Notes: generated by a model not told the origin, from the sequence alone. Counted from the stretch's first letter, positions 24,097 to 31,830 are shown. The stretch: DNA of 64,000 nucleotides from Kitasatospora phosalacinea (GCF_030268885.1 NZ_BSSA01000011.1:1-64000); one strand, 5' to 3'. Numbers and translations: made by a program.

Positions 24097-24878
24097 GCCC
24101 CCACCCCCGCCGGAACCGGAGCGGGCAGCCAGCGGGTCAGCCGCCGCCCGAGCAGCTCGACCGCGCCGGAGGTGGCCCAGCCGAGCAGCCCGATGGTGGC
24201 CATCCCGACGAACACCCCCGGGTAGTCGAGCACGGTGTACGCCGACCAGGTGCGGTAGCCGACGCCGTACTGGCCGGAGACCATCTCGGCGGAGATCACG
24301 CAGATCCAGGAGACGCCCAGTCCGACCGACAGCCCGCCGACCACCCCGGGCAGCGCGCCCGGCAGCACCACGCCGAACAGCACCCGGCCCGTCCCGCCGC
24401 CCATCGTGCGCACCGCCTCCTCCCAGCGCGGCGGCACCGCCCGCACCGCGTGCCGGGTGGCCACGGTGACCGGGAAGAACGCGGCGGCGCAGGTGATGAA
24501 CACGATGCCCTGCTCGTTCTCCGGGAACAGCATGATCGCGACCGGGACGAGCGCGATCGCCGGGATCGGCCGGACCAGCTCCAGCACCGGGCCGATCAGG
24601 TCGGCGGCGGTGCGCGAGCGGGCGGTCAGCACCCCGGCGGTGACGCCGAGCACCGCGGCCAGCGCGAAGCCGGTGGAGATCCGCCGCAGGCTGTCGGCCA
24701 GGTCCTGCCAGTACACGGCGGTGCCGAGCTGCGCCCTCAGCGCGTCGGCGACCTGCAGCACGGTCGGCAGGTGGTCGAAGCGCACCCAGGCCCGCACCTT
24801 CCAGGCGGTGAGCGCCTGCCACAGGCCCAGGAAGCCGAGCAGCGCCGCCACCCGCAGCAGCCTGCGCCGCGCGGTCAC
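24093..24878 (-). CDS. ABC transporter permease (SsuC/TauC type)
   Basis: The 261-residue membrane protein has six hydrophobic segments and the binding-protein-dependent transport motif EEAVRTMGGGTGRVLFGVVLPGALPGVVGGL, which contacts the ATPase. The loop RPIPAIALVPVAIMLF is typical of sulfonate/nitrate/taurine permeases. GTG 24878 overlaps the stop of the lipoprotein gene, indicating translational coupling. Forms the channel with the ATPase encoded next. Confidence 0.93.
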   Translation of the reverse strand: MTARRRLLRVAALLGFLGLWQALTAWKVRAWVRFDHLPTVLQVADALRAQLGTAVYWQDLADSLRRISTGFALAAVLGVTAGVLTARSRTAADLIGPVLELVRPIPAIALVPVAIMLFPENEQGIVFITCAAAFFPVTVATRHAVRAVPPRWEEAVRTMGGGTGRVLFGVVLPGALPGVVGGLSVGLGVSWICVISAEMVSGQYGVGYRTWSAYTVLDYPGVFVGMATIGLLGWATSGAVELLGRRLTRWLPAPVPAGVGA

Positions 24879-26266
24879 GAGGCGTCCAGCGCTTGCTGGT
24901 AGGTCAGCTGGACGGCGGAGGGGTGGGCGGCCAGGTAGCCCCTGGCGCCGTCCTCGGTGGTGAAGGGCTTGAAGGCGTCGCCGTCCCGGACCCACCAGTC
25001 CTGGTCGGCGAACCAGCGGGTGCCGGTGACCGCGTCGGGCACGTACGCGGCCCGCAGCCTCCCGGCGCCCGCGGCGGTGCCGGCCTTCACGGCCTTGAGC
25101 AGGCAGGTCGGGTCGGCGGTCGGACGGGTCGACCGCTCGCCCTCGTACCAGAGCTCCCCGGCCAGCGCGGGGTCGGCGACGGGCCGGTCGCAGACGGCGT
25201 CGGTGCCGGTGATCCGGGCGGGCTCGCCGTCGGTGACGCCGGAGTCCTTCAGGTAGGACGGGTCGGTGAAGCGGTCCAGGTCGAGCGCCTTGAGCACGCC
25301 GACCGAGGTCAGGAACGGGACGTCCGCGCGCATCGCGTCCAGCAGCCGCTGGTCGAGGGCGGTGGCGAAGGTGGCGATGCCGTTGGGCCCGTTGTACAGG
25401 TACACCACCTCGGGCGGCAGGCCGGTGGCCTCGGCGACGGTCTGCGCGGCGGCCAGCGGGTGCTGGTTGAGGTCGCGGGTGGCGGCGTCCTGGGCGCGCA
25501 GGAAGGCCCGGACGACGTCGGGGTGCGCGCCGCCGAACTTCTGCCGCACCACCACGCCGTGCAGGGTGGGCCGGCCGAGCGCCGCGCCGTCGTACAGCAG
25601 CCGCCCGTCCCCGGCGAACACCACCGCGCCCGGCCAGGCCACGAACTGGGCCAGCGCGTCCACGCTGTGCGCCTTCAACGCGGAGGCGCCGACGGCCGGC
25701 TGCTGGTTCTGCTTCTGGACGTCGCCCTCGGCGACCCCGGCCTTGGCGAGGGCCTGCACCAGGGTGCCGTCGGAGGCCGAGCCGACCGAGCTGGAGACCT
25801 TCTTGCCCTTCAGGTCGGCCAGCGTGTGCGCGGGCGAGTCCTTCGGTACCACCACGGAGTTGAGCGCGCCGAGCAGGTTGTAGCCGGTCACCGAGACCAG
25901 CCGGGTGCCGGGCCCGCCGGCCGCCTGGGCGCGGGAGCCGTTGATCAGCAGCGGGTAGTCGCCCATCGAACCGATGTCGATCTTGTCGGCGAGCATCTGG
26001 GCGGTGATCGGCGCGCCCGCGTCGTAGTCCTGCCAGACCACCCGGTAGTGCCGGCCGTCCTGCTTCCCCAGCTCGGCGAGCTGCTGCTCGAAGTAGCCGC
26101 GGGCCCGCAGCAGCGTCCCGGCGGTGACGGTGTTGATGGTCTTCGACTGGTAGCCGACCACCACCTCGACGGTCGTGGAGTCACCGCCCGAGGAGCACCC
26201 GGCCGCCCCCGCGACCAGTGCCGCGGCTGCCGCTGCGGCGCCCAACTTCCTTGCTGCACCAGACAT
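24875..26266 (-). CDS. ABC substrate-binding lipoprotein with extra C-terminal domain
   Basis: The 463-residue protein has a lipobox LVAGAAGC (lipid cysteine 24), then an NrtA/SsuA-like binding fold: VVVGYQSKTINTV, DIGSMGDYPLLINGSRAQ, LADLKGKKVSSSVGSASDGTL and VVVRQKFGGAHPDVVRAFL. Binding proteins of this class are about 320-340 residues; here about 105 more follow from CDRPVADPALAGELWYEG to the end. The last part (ADQDWWVRDGDAFKPFTTED, then GARGYLAAHP) recalls NosL-type lipoproteins, but the copper-binding residues are not evident. It lies outside the membrane and delivers ligand to the permease. The tail may bind a metal or a second ligand. Confidence 0.88.
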   Translation of the reverse strand: MSGAARKLGAAAAAAALVAGAAGCSSGGDSTTVEVVVGYQSKTINTVTAGTLLRARGYFEQQLAELGKQDGRHYRVVWQDYDAGAPITAQMLADKIDIGSMGDYPLLINGSRAQAAGGPGTRLVSVTGYNLLGALNSVVVPKDSPAHTLADLKGKKVSSSVGSASDGTLVQALAKAGVAEGDVQKQNQQPAVGASALKAHSVDALAQFVAWPGAVVFAGDGRLLYDGAALGRPTLHGVVVRQKFGGAHPDVVRAFLRAQDAATRDLNQHPLAAAQTVAEATGLPPEVVYLYNGPNGIATFATALDQRLLDAMRADVPFLTSVGVLKALDLDRFTDPSYLKDSGVTDGEPARITGTDAVCDRPVADPALAGELWYEGERSTRPTADPTCLLKAVKAGTAAGAGRLRAAYVPDAVTGTRWFADQDWWVRDGDAFKPFTTEDGARGYLAAHPSAVQLTYQQALDAS

Positions 26267-26277
26267 GTGACGCTTCC

Positions 26278-26505
26278 TCAACGAATCAGGTAGGGCATGT
26301 TGACGGTGACCGCCCCGGTGGGGCAGCGGGCGGCGCACGGGCCGCAGTACCAGCACTCGTCCACGTGCATGTACGCGGTGCCGCTCTGTTCGTCGATCGC
26401 CAGCGAGTCCAGCGGGCACATGTCGACGCACAGGGTGCAGCCGGCGATGCACAGCGAGGCGTCGATGGTCACGGGCACGTCGGTGCGGTGCTCGGCGAGC
26501 GCCAT
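26278..26505 (-). CDS. Two [4Fe-4S] cluster ferredoxin, AprB-like
   Basis: The 75-residue protein has two iron-sulfur cluster motifs: C19-x3-C23-x2-C26-x3-C30-P and C51-x2-C54-x2-C57-x3-C61-P. The irregular first motif (three rather than two residues between the first cysteines) and the VDECWYCGPCAARCP segment resemble AprB and related ferredoxin subunits. It lacks AprB's long C-terminal tail. It probably passes electrons to or from the AprA-like flavoprotein encoded in the same operon. It lies 11 bp before the lipoprotein gene and 44 bp after the GntR gene. Confidence 0.9.
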   Translation of the reverse strand: MALAEHRTDVPVTIDASLCIAGCTLCVDMCPLDSLAIDEQSGTAYMHVDECWYCGPCAARCPTGAVTVNMPYLIR

Positions 26506-26549
26506 CGGTCCAACTCCAGGGTGAGGAAGGTCGGTTCGGGTTCGAAAGG

Positions 26550-27314
26550 TCAGGCGAGATCGCGCAGCAGCCGGCCGCGCATGGCCAGCCGGTCGCCGCG
26601 GAAGCGCACGTACTCCAGGTCCACCGGCCGTCCGTCGGCCAGCGTGGTGAGCCGCTCCAGCATCAACAGGGCTGCTCCGCGCGGCACTTCGAGCACCGCG
26701 GCGGAGTGCGCGTCGGCGTTGACGGCCTCCAGGGTGATGTCGGCGGCGCCCAGCGGCTGCCCGGCGGCCTCCTCGATCAGCCGGAACACGTCCCGGTGGG
26801 CGAGGTCGGCGGGCTCCAGCAGCGCGCCGATGTCCGGCGCCAGGTAGGTCAGGTCCAGCGACAGCGGCAGGCCGTTCAGGCGGCGCAGCCGCTCCACGTA
26901 CACCACGTCCGCCCCGTCCGGCAGGCCGAACCGGCGGGCCACCGCCCCCGGCGCCCGGACCGGCCCGAACGAGCGGACCTCGTTGACCACTTCGCCGTGC
27001 TCGTGCAGGGTCTCGGCCAGGCCCTCCAGCCGGTTCAGCCCGTGCGGCACCTTCTCGGCCGCCACCAGCGTCCCCGACCCGGGCACCCGGCGCACCAGGC
27101 CCTCCCCGCGCAGCAGGTCCAGCGCCTGCCGCACGGTGTTCCGGGAGGCCCCGAACTCCTGCGCCAGCGCGTCCTCGTGCGGCAGCGGCCCGGTCCCGAA
27201 CGCCTCGCTCAGCACCTGCTGCCGCAGCACGTCCGCGACCTGCCGGGCCCGGTCGGCCCGCGGTCGCCTGGCCGTGGCACTGCTCCGGCTGCGAACGGTG
27301 TTCTCGCTGGTCAT
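26550..27314 (-). CDS. GntR-family regulator, HutC subfamily (UTRA domain)
   Basis: The 254-residue protein has a winged helix-turn-helix at residues 22-90 (LPHEDALAQEFGASRNTVRQALDLLRGEGLVRRVPGSGTLV) and a C-terminal UTRA effector domain with VVYVERLRRLNGLPLSLDLTYL and LLMLERLTTLADGRPVDLEYVRFRGDR. ATG 27314 has GGAG eight bases upstream. As first gene of the six-gene operon it most likely represses that operon in response to the transported compound or a metabolite. No obvious dyad was found in the 212 bp upstream. Confidence 0.92.
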   Translation of the reverse strand: MTSENTVRSRSSATARRPRADRARQVADVLRQQVLSEAFGTGPLPHEDALAQEFGASRNTVRQALDLLRGEGLVRRVPGSGTLVAAEKVPHGLNRLEGLAETLHEHGEVVNEVRSFGPVRAPGAVARRFGLPDGADVVYVERLRRLNGLPLSLDLTYLAPDIGALLEPADLAHRDVFRLIEEAAGQPLGAADITLEAVNADAHSAAVLEVPRGAALLMLERLTTLADGRPVDLEYVRFRGDRLAMRGRLLRDLA

Positions 27315-27526
27315 CGGGTCTGCTCCGGCCCTCGGCTGCGCTGTCGGCGGCAACCCTAGGGCCGGTGCGCCCCGGTTTTCGTTGCCGCACCATTACGCCA
27401 CCTGACGGGCCGTCGGAACCGCCGCCCACCTGCGCGGACGCCCTTCCCGCCGGATGAACCGCCACCCGCCGCACCGATGCGCCATGCTGGGAGGGAACAG
27501 CCACCACGAGCGGAACGGGGAGCACG

Positions 27527-27904
27527 ATGATCGGCACACTGCAGTGCGTGGTGCTGGACTGCCACTACCCGGCGGGCCTGGCCCAGTTCTACGCCGGCCT
27601 GCTCGGCGGCGAGGTCGACCGCCCCGACCCGCGCTGGACGCTGCACGACAGCTGGTCCACCGTCCACCTGCCCGACGGCCGGGTGCTCGCCTTCCAGCGG
27701 GTCGAGGACTACCGCCCGCCGATCTGGCCCGACCCGGCCCACCCGCAGCAGTTCCACCTGGACGTGGACGTCCCCGACCTGGCCGCCGCCGAGGCCGCGG
27801 CGGTCGCCCTCGGCGCCGAGGTCAAGGCCCGCCACGAGCGCTGGACGGTGCTCGTCGACCCGGCCGGCCACCCGTTCTGCCTGGTCCCGCACCGGCAGGG
27901 CTGA
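27527..27904 (+). CDS. VOC-superfamily (glyoxalase-like) protein
   Basis: The 125-residue protein fits the single-domain VOC fold with two beta-alpha-beta-beta-beta units: CVVLDCHYPAGLAQFYAGLLGG, then a second unit QQFHLDVDVPDLAAAEAAAVALGAE ending VLVDPAGHPFCLVP. H563-type metal positions (the HLDVDV histidine and the C-terminal region) are partly present. Streptomycetes carry many such proteins, several implicated in resistance or small-molecule modification; no specific role can be assigned. ATG 27527 has GGGGAG six bases upstream. It converges with the MOSC gene. Confidence 0.85.
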   Translation: MIGTLQCVVLDCHYPAGLAQFYAGLLGGEVDRPDPRWTLHDSWSTVHLPDGRVLAFQRVEDYRPPIWPDPAHPQQFHLDVDVPDLAAAEAAAVALGAEVKARHERWTVLVDPAGHPFCLVPHRQG

Positions 27905-27911
27905 GGTTCGA

Positions 27912-27952
27912 GGGCTGGGTTCACGGGCTGGGGTTCACGGGCTGGGGTTCAC
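27912..27952. repeat. Three tandem 13/14-bp repeats
   Basis: GGGCTGGGTTCAC is followed by two exact copies of GGGCTGGGGTTCAC. The array lies between the VOC stop and the MOSC stop and just includes the last codon of the MOSC gene. Probably slippage-derived; no function is suggested. Confidence 0.85.
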
Positions 27953-28659
27953 GCCAGCGACAGCGCGTCCCCGACCCGCAGCGGGCCCGGCCGGGCCACC
28001 GTCGCCAGCGCCGCCAGCTCGCCGTCCCGCTCGTGCACGACGGTCTTCAGGATCTCCGGCGCGTGCGGCAGCCCGGGCTGCGCCGTCCCCACCATCGCGC
28101 ACCGCGCGCTGGCCCGGACGAACGCCAGCCGCACCCCGCCCCTGACCCGGCCCTCCCGGCCGCACCAGGCGTCCTCGGTGAACGGCGGCGTGCCCGGCGG
28201 GGTGCGCAGCAGCACGTTCGGCCGGAACCGGCGCTCGTCCACCACCGCCGAGGGCACCGCCCGCGCCACCCAGTCCAGCGTCGCCGTGGTCAGCACGCTG
28301 ACCGGCAGCTCGTCGAAGTGCGAGACCGCGTCCTCGCGGGCCAGCGCGACGTCCTCCTGCTCCAGGTAGGCGCGCAGGAAGGAGTCCGGGTCCGGCACCG
28401 GCATGCCCAGCGGGTCGAACAGGTCGGGGCCGTCGATCCGGGAGCCCAGCCGGGCGCTCAGTCGCAGCAGGCCGTCCATCCGGCGGAAGCGCCGGGTGCT
28501 CTTCCCCGACCCCAGCTTCCCGGCCCCGTCGCGCACCGCGTACAGGCGGTCGCCGACCAGGCCGCGCTCCTCGACCTCGACGGAGTCGAGCAGCTCGCCG
28601 CCCGTGGACTTCACGGGGTAGCGCCACAAGCGCTCGACCACACCGACGATCTCAGGCAT
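27949..28659 (-). CDS. MOSC-domain protein with N-terminal beta barrel
   Basis: The 236-residue protein begins VGVVERLWRYPVKSTGGELLDSVEVEERGLVGDRLYAVRD, the MOSC N-terminal beta-barrel signature, followed by a MOSC domain with RFRPNVLLRT and ASARCAMVGTAQPGL holding the conserved cysteine. MOSC proteins (YcbX/YiiM, MARC) bind molybdenum cofactor and reduce N-hydroxylated compounds or move sulfur. A ferredoxin domain, present in YcbX, is absent. ATG 28659; a DasR-type palindrome lies 30 bp upstream of it. Confidence 0.9.
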   Translation of the reverse strand: MPEIVGVVERLWRYPVKSTGGELLDSVEVEERGLVGDRLYAVRDGAGKLGSGKSTRRFRRMDGLLRLSARLGSRIDGPDLFDPLGMPVPDPDSFLRAYLEQEDVALAREDAVSHFDELPVSVLTTATLDWVARAVPSAVVDERRFRPNVLLRTPPGTPPFTEDAWCGREGRVRGGVRLAFVRASARCAMVGTAQPGLPHAPEILKTVVHERDGELAALATVARPGPLRVGDALSLA

Positions 28660-28688
28660 GGCGGGAGCCTAGCGGTGCGCTCCCGGGA

Positions 28689-28700
28689 TGGTCTAGACCA
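28689..28700. promoter_or_regulatory. Perfect DasR-type (dre) palindrome TGGTCTAGACCA
   Basis: The 12-bp palindrome TGGTCTAGACCA is identical to the core of the DasR-responsive element of Streptomyces, where DasR (GntR/HutC family, N-acetylglucosamine-6-phosphate responsive) represses amino-sugar and developmental genes. It lies 30 bp before the MOSC ATG, in the 64-bp gap between two minus-strand genes, a normal operator position. Flanking bases (GA before, AG after) match the extended consensus only partly. Binding by DasR or by the HutC-type regulator of this window is inferred. Confidence 0.6.
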
Positions 28701-28723
28701 AGTCGCGGACGCCGGTGCCGCGT

Positions 28724-29464
28724 TCAACCGATCCGCGCCACCGCCCGCACCGGCGCCCCGTCCGCCGCCGTCAACCGCAGCGGGAACAGCGACACCTCCA
28801 CCGGCACCCCCGCCGCCTGCGCCGCCAGCAGCGCCGACAGGTCCGTCAGGTTCTCCGCGATCACCCCGCCGCCCTCCGGCCCCAGCAGCACTCGGTGCGC
28901 GGCCAGCGTCGCCTGCTCCGGCTCGGGGTCGTGCTCGTCCGCCAACTCGGCCAGCAGGCTGGCCACTCCGGGGTCGGACGGCCCCGGGTCCGGGGTCGGG
29001 TCCACCGAGAGCGCGTCGATGCCCACCGTCCGGACCCCGGTCGCGACGACGGCCTGCGCCGCCTCCTCGGTCAGGTACGGGTGCGCGAAGTAGCGGTCCG
29101 TCCCCCAGTACCGCGGCCACCCCGTCGCCAGCAGCAGCACCGTCCCGGGCCCGGAGACCGCCAGCGCGTCCGCGAGGTGCGCCGCCGTGATCTCCCCGCG
29201 GGCCGCCAGCCCCCGCAGGTCCACCACCACCGCGGGCCCGGTGAACAGCTCCAACGGCAGCCCGTCCAGCGTCGGCCACCGCACGTCCAGGTGGTAGGGC
29301 GCGTCCACGTGCGTCCCGGTCTGCGACCCCAGGTGCACCGCCAGCACGTTCACCCCCTCGCCCTCCACCGTCAGCGCCGCCCGCAACTCCACGTCCGGAT
29401 CCCCCGGATACACCGGCATCCCGGACACCACCGGATGCGTCAGGTCCACCAACTCCGCTGCCAT
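28724..29464 (-). CDS. Cyclase-family (kynurenine formamidase-like) metal hydrolase
   Basis: The 246-residue protein shows the cyclase-fold signature SQTGTHVDAPYHLD (HxGTHxDxPxH-type, with Q in place of the usual G neighbour), PVVSGMPVYPGDP near the start and VVVDLRG after the metal motif. The family includes bacterial kynurenine formamidase KynB and isatin hydrolase, which use a two-metal site to hydrolyse amides or cyclic esters. The substrate is unknown. ATG 29464 precedes MAAELVDLTHPV; upstream sequence is not homologous in look. It is divergent from mqnM with the short repeat element between them. Confidence 0.88.
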   Translation of the reverse strand: MAAELVDLTHPVVSGMPVYPGDPDVELRAALTVEGEGVNVLAVHLGSQTGTHVDAPYHLDVRWPTLDGLPLELFTGPAVVVDLRGLAARGEITAAHLADALAVSGPGTVLLLATGWPRYWGTDRYFAHPYLTEEAAQAVVATGVRTVGIDALSVDPTPDPGPSDPGVASLLAELADEHDPEPEQATLAAHRVLLGPEGGGVIAENLTDLSALLAAQAAGVPVEVSLFPLRLTAADGAPVRAVARIG

Positions 29465-29488
29465 GCCCCCATTGTGACCCCGCCGGAG

Positions 29489-29571
29489 GGCCCCGCCAGG
29501 GGCCCGGGGAACTCTTCGGCAGACGAGCACGCACCTCAGGGGCCCGCCGTTCCCCGAGCCCCTGACGGGAC
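29489..29571. repeat. Short form of the dispersed element, copy C
   Basis: About 80 bp bounded by GCCAGGGGCCCGGGGAAC and TTCCCCGAGCCCCTGACGG, the same terminal inverted repeats as the 133-bp copies, with a different shorter middle containing AACTCTTCGGCAGACGA. The same 16-mer core occurs next to copy A (about 1325-1341, inverted). It fills most of the gap between the divergent cyclase and mqnM genes, 16 bp before the mqnM start. Confidence 0.7.
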
Positions 29572-29586
29572 CTCCACAATGAACCC

Positions 29587-30264
29587 ATGAGTCCCACTCG
29601 TGAGCCCTGGGTCGTCGGCGTCTCCGGCGCCAGCGGCACCCCCTACGCCGCCTCCGTGATCCGCGCGCTGCTGGACGCCGGGGAGCCCGTCGACCTGATC
29701 GTCAGCCGGGCGGCGCGGCTGACCATCCTGGACGAGACCGGCATCTCCTTCCGCGACGCGCACTGGCGCACCGACCTGGCCGCCTGGCTCGGCACCGACG
29801 AGGCCGCGCTGCACGACGTCCGCCACTGGTCCGCGGGCGACTTCGCCGCGGGCCCGTCCTCCGGCTCGTACCCCGCCAAGGGCATGCTGGTCGTGCCGGC
29901 GACCACCGGCGCCGCGGCCGGCATCGCGCTGGGCCTGTCCAAGGACCTGCTGCAGCGCACCGCCTCGGTGACCCTCAAGGAGCGCCGCCCGCTGGTCCTG
30001 TGCCTGCGCGAGACCCCGCTGACCGGCACCACGCTGCGCCACCTGGTGGCCCTCGACGAGCAGGGCGCGGTGGTCCTCCCGGCCTCCCCGGGCTTCTACG
30101 CGGGGGGCTCGACCGCCCGCGAGCTGGTCGACTTCGTGGCCGGCCGGGTGCTCGACGCCGTCGGCGTCCCGCACGGGCTGTACCGCCGCTGGTCGGGCAC
30201 CCTCGGGGAGGCCGCGAGCACCCCGGCGGGAAGTCCGGAAACCGCCCCGCGCCGGGGCGAGTGA
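29587..30264 (+). CDS. mqnM: UbiX-family flavin prenyltransferase of the menaquinone pathway
   Basis: The 225-residue protein has the UbiX/Pad1 flavoprotein outline: VVGVSGASGTPYA (FMN phosphate loop), LIVSRAA, SGSYPAKGMLVVPATTGAAAGIALGLSKDLLQRTASVTLKERRPLVLCLRETPL, and LPASPGFYAGG. UbiX enzymes make prenyl-FMN for UbiD-type decarboxylases, here MqnL. Family members are about 190-210 residues; the last 25 here are polar. No clear ribosome-binding site precedes ATG 29587. In S. coelicolor, as I recall, this gene follows the UbiA-type gene directly; here they are 13.5 kb apart. Confidence 0.93.
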   Translation: MSPTREPWVVGVSGASGTPYAASVIRALLDAGEPVDLIVSRAARLTILDETGISFRDAHWRTDLAAWLGTDEAALHDVRHWSAGDFAAGPSSGSYPAKGMLVVPATTGAAAGIALGLSKDLLQRTASVTLKERRPLVLCLRETPLTGTTLRHLVALDEQGAVVLPASPGFYAGGSTARELVDFVAGRVLDAVGVPHGLYRRWSGTLGEAASTPAGSPETAPRRGE

Positions 30265-30382
30265 GCGGGGACGCTACGGGAGAGTATGTTCTCTGGGATA
30301 CCCGGGTTGATCGGCGTACGACGCCTTGGATTCCGGATAATGATCTGTGGTTCCGGTGAGGTTCGGAAGGACGCGGCAGGCA

Positions 30383-30844
30383 ATGGACTCTGTGGACAGA
30401 CAGCTCATCCAGGCACTCCGGGAGAACGGCCGCGCCTCGTACGCCGAGCTGGGCCGCCTGGTGGGCCTGTCCGGGCCGAGCGTGACGGACCGGATCAACC
30501 GCCTGGAGCAGGCGGGCGTGATCACCGGCTACCGGGCGACGGTCAACCCCGCGACGCTGGGCTACGGCGTGACGGCGCTGATCGGCCTGCAGCTCACCGA
30601 CGCGGCCGACCACGACGACGTCTCGCACCGGCTGAAGGACCTCCCGGAGGTGGAGGACTGCTGGTTCATCGCGGGCGACGACTCCTACATGCTGAAGGTC
30701 CGGGTGCCGGACGTGGAGGGCCTGGAGTCGGTGGTCAAGCGGCTGTCCGGCACCAAGGGGGTGGCCCGCACCCGCACCACGGTGGTGCTGTCCACCAAGT
30801 GGGAGAACCGGGTCAGCGAACTCCCGCTCCGCCCCGCCGAGTAG
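30383..30844 (+). CDS. Lrp/AsnC-family transcriptional regulator
   Basis: The 153-residue protein has a helix-turn-helix at residues 4-55 (DRQLIQALRENGRASYAELGRLVGLSGPSVTDRINRLEQAGVI) and a C-terminal RAM ligand domain (VEDCWFIAGDDSYMLKVRV). Length is typical. ATG 30383 follows AAGG/AGG elements in GGAAGGACGCGGCAGG; an upstream GTG at 30347 is less likely. The next gene, a PLP amino-acid deaminase-like enzyme 23 bp downstream, is a plausible target, since Lrp-type proteins commonly sense amino acids. Confidence 0.93.
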   Translation: MDSVDRQLIQALRENGRASYAELGRLVGLSGPSVTDRINRLEQAGVITGYRATVNPATLGYGVTALIGLQLTDAADHDDVSHRLKDLPEVEDCWFIAGDDSYMLKVRVPDVEGLESVVKRLSGTKGVARTRTTVVLSTKWENRVSELPLRPAE

Positions 30845-30867
30845 ACCCCCTCCTGGAGGAAGCCGTC

Positions 30868-31830
30868 ATGTCCCTGGTCGACCTGGAAGACCTGCGCGCC
30901 GCCCAGCGCCGGATCGCCGGCACGGCGGTGCGCACCCCGCTGCTGCCCTGCCCGTGGGCGGCCGAGGGCGGGCGGCGGCTCTGGCTGAAGCCGGAGAGCC
31001 TCCAGCCGACCGGGGCGTTCAAGATCCGCGGGGCGATGAACCGGCTGGCGGCGCTCACCGACGAGGAGCGGGCCAGGGGAGTGGTGGCCCAGTCCAGCGG
31101 CAACCACGCCCAGGCGGTGGCGTACGCGGCGCAGCGGCTCGGCATCAAGGCGGTGATCGTGATGCCCGACACCTCGCCCGCCGTGAAGATCGAGAACACC
31201 CGCTCGTTCGGCGCCGAGGTGGTGATCGTGACCGCCGAGGAGCGCGACACCGTCCCGGCCGAGCTGGCCGCCGAGCACGGCTACGTGTGGGTGCCGCCGT
31301 ACGACGACCCGTACATCGTGGCGGGCCAGGGCACCGTCGGCCTGGAGATCGCCGAGGACGCCCCGGACGAGCTGGACACCGTGCTGGTGCCGGTCTCCGG
31401 CGGCGGCCTGATCTCCGGGACGGCCGCGGCGCTCAAGCTGGCCTGCCCGGGCGTCCGGGTGGTCGGCGTGGAGCCGGAGCTCGCGGCGGACGCGCAGCAG
31501 AGCCTGCGCGCGGGCGTGCGCACCGCCTGGCCGGTCGCCGACACCTACCGGACGATCGCGGACGGCCTGCGCACCCCGTCGGTCGGCGTGCTGCCGTTCG
31601 AGCACATCACCGCGTACGTGGACGACATCGTCACCGTCTCCGAGGACGAGATCCGCGCCACCGTCGCCCTGCTGGCCCGCCGCGGCCGCCTGGTCGCCGA
31701 GCCCTCCGGCGCGGTCGCCCCGGCCGCCTACTTCCACCGGGCCGGGGAGCTCGGCGGCCGGGTGTTCGCGGCGGTCGTCAGCGGCGGCAACCTCGACCCC
31801 GCCCTGCTGGCCGGTCTGCTGGCTACCTAG
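30868..31830 (+). CDS. Threonine/serine dehydratase-like PLP enzyme
   Basis: The 320-residue protein is a fold-type II PLP enzyme: LQPTGAFKIRGAMN with the PLP-binding lysine in FKIRG, SSGNHAQAVAYAAQ, and the glycine-rich PVSGGGLISG phosphate loop. The sequence is of catabolic threonine dehydratase/serine racemase length, lacking the C-terminal ACT regulatory domain of IlvA. It would deaminate L-threonine or L-serine, or racemise serine. GGAGGA precedes ATG 30868 by seven bases. It sits in an operon-like run with the Lrp gene and before mqnE. Confidence 0.92.
   Translation: MSLVDLEDLRAAQRRIAGTAVRTPLLPCPWAAEGGRRLWLKPESLQPTGAFKIRGAMNRLAALTDEERARGVVAQSSGNHAQAVAYAAQRLGIKAVIVMPDTSPAVKIENTRSFGAEVVIVTAEERDTVPAELAAEHGYVWVPPYDDPYIVAGQGTVGLEIAEDAPDELDTVLVPVSGGGLISGTAAALKLACPGVRVVGVEPELAADAQQSLRAGVRTAWPVADTYRTIADGLRTPSVGVLPFEHITAYVDDIVTVSEDEIRATVALLARRGRLVAEPSGAVAPAAYFHRAGELGGRVFAAVVSGGNLDPALLAGLLAT

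Noticed and set aside
27912..27952. Tandem repeats considered as a CRISPR array
   Set aside because: Units are 13-14 bp and directly joined with no spacers; no cas genes in the window.
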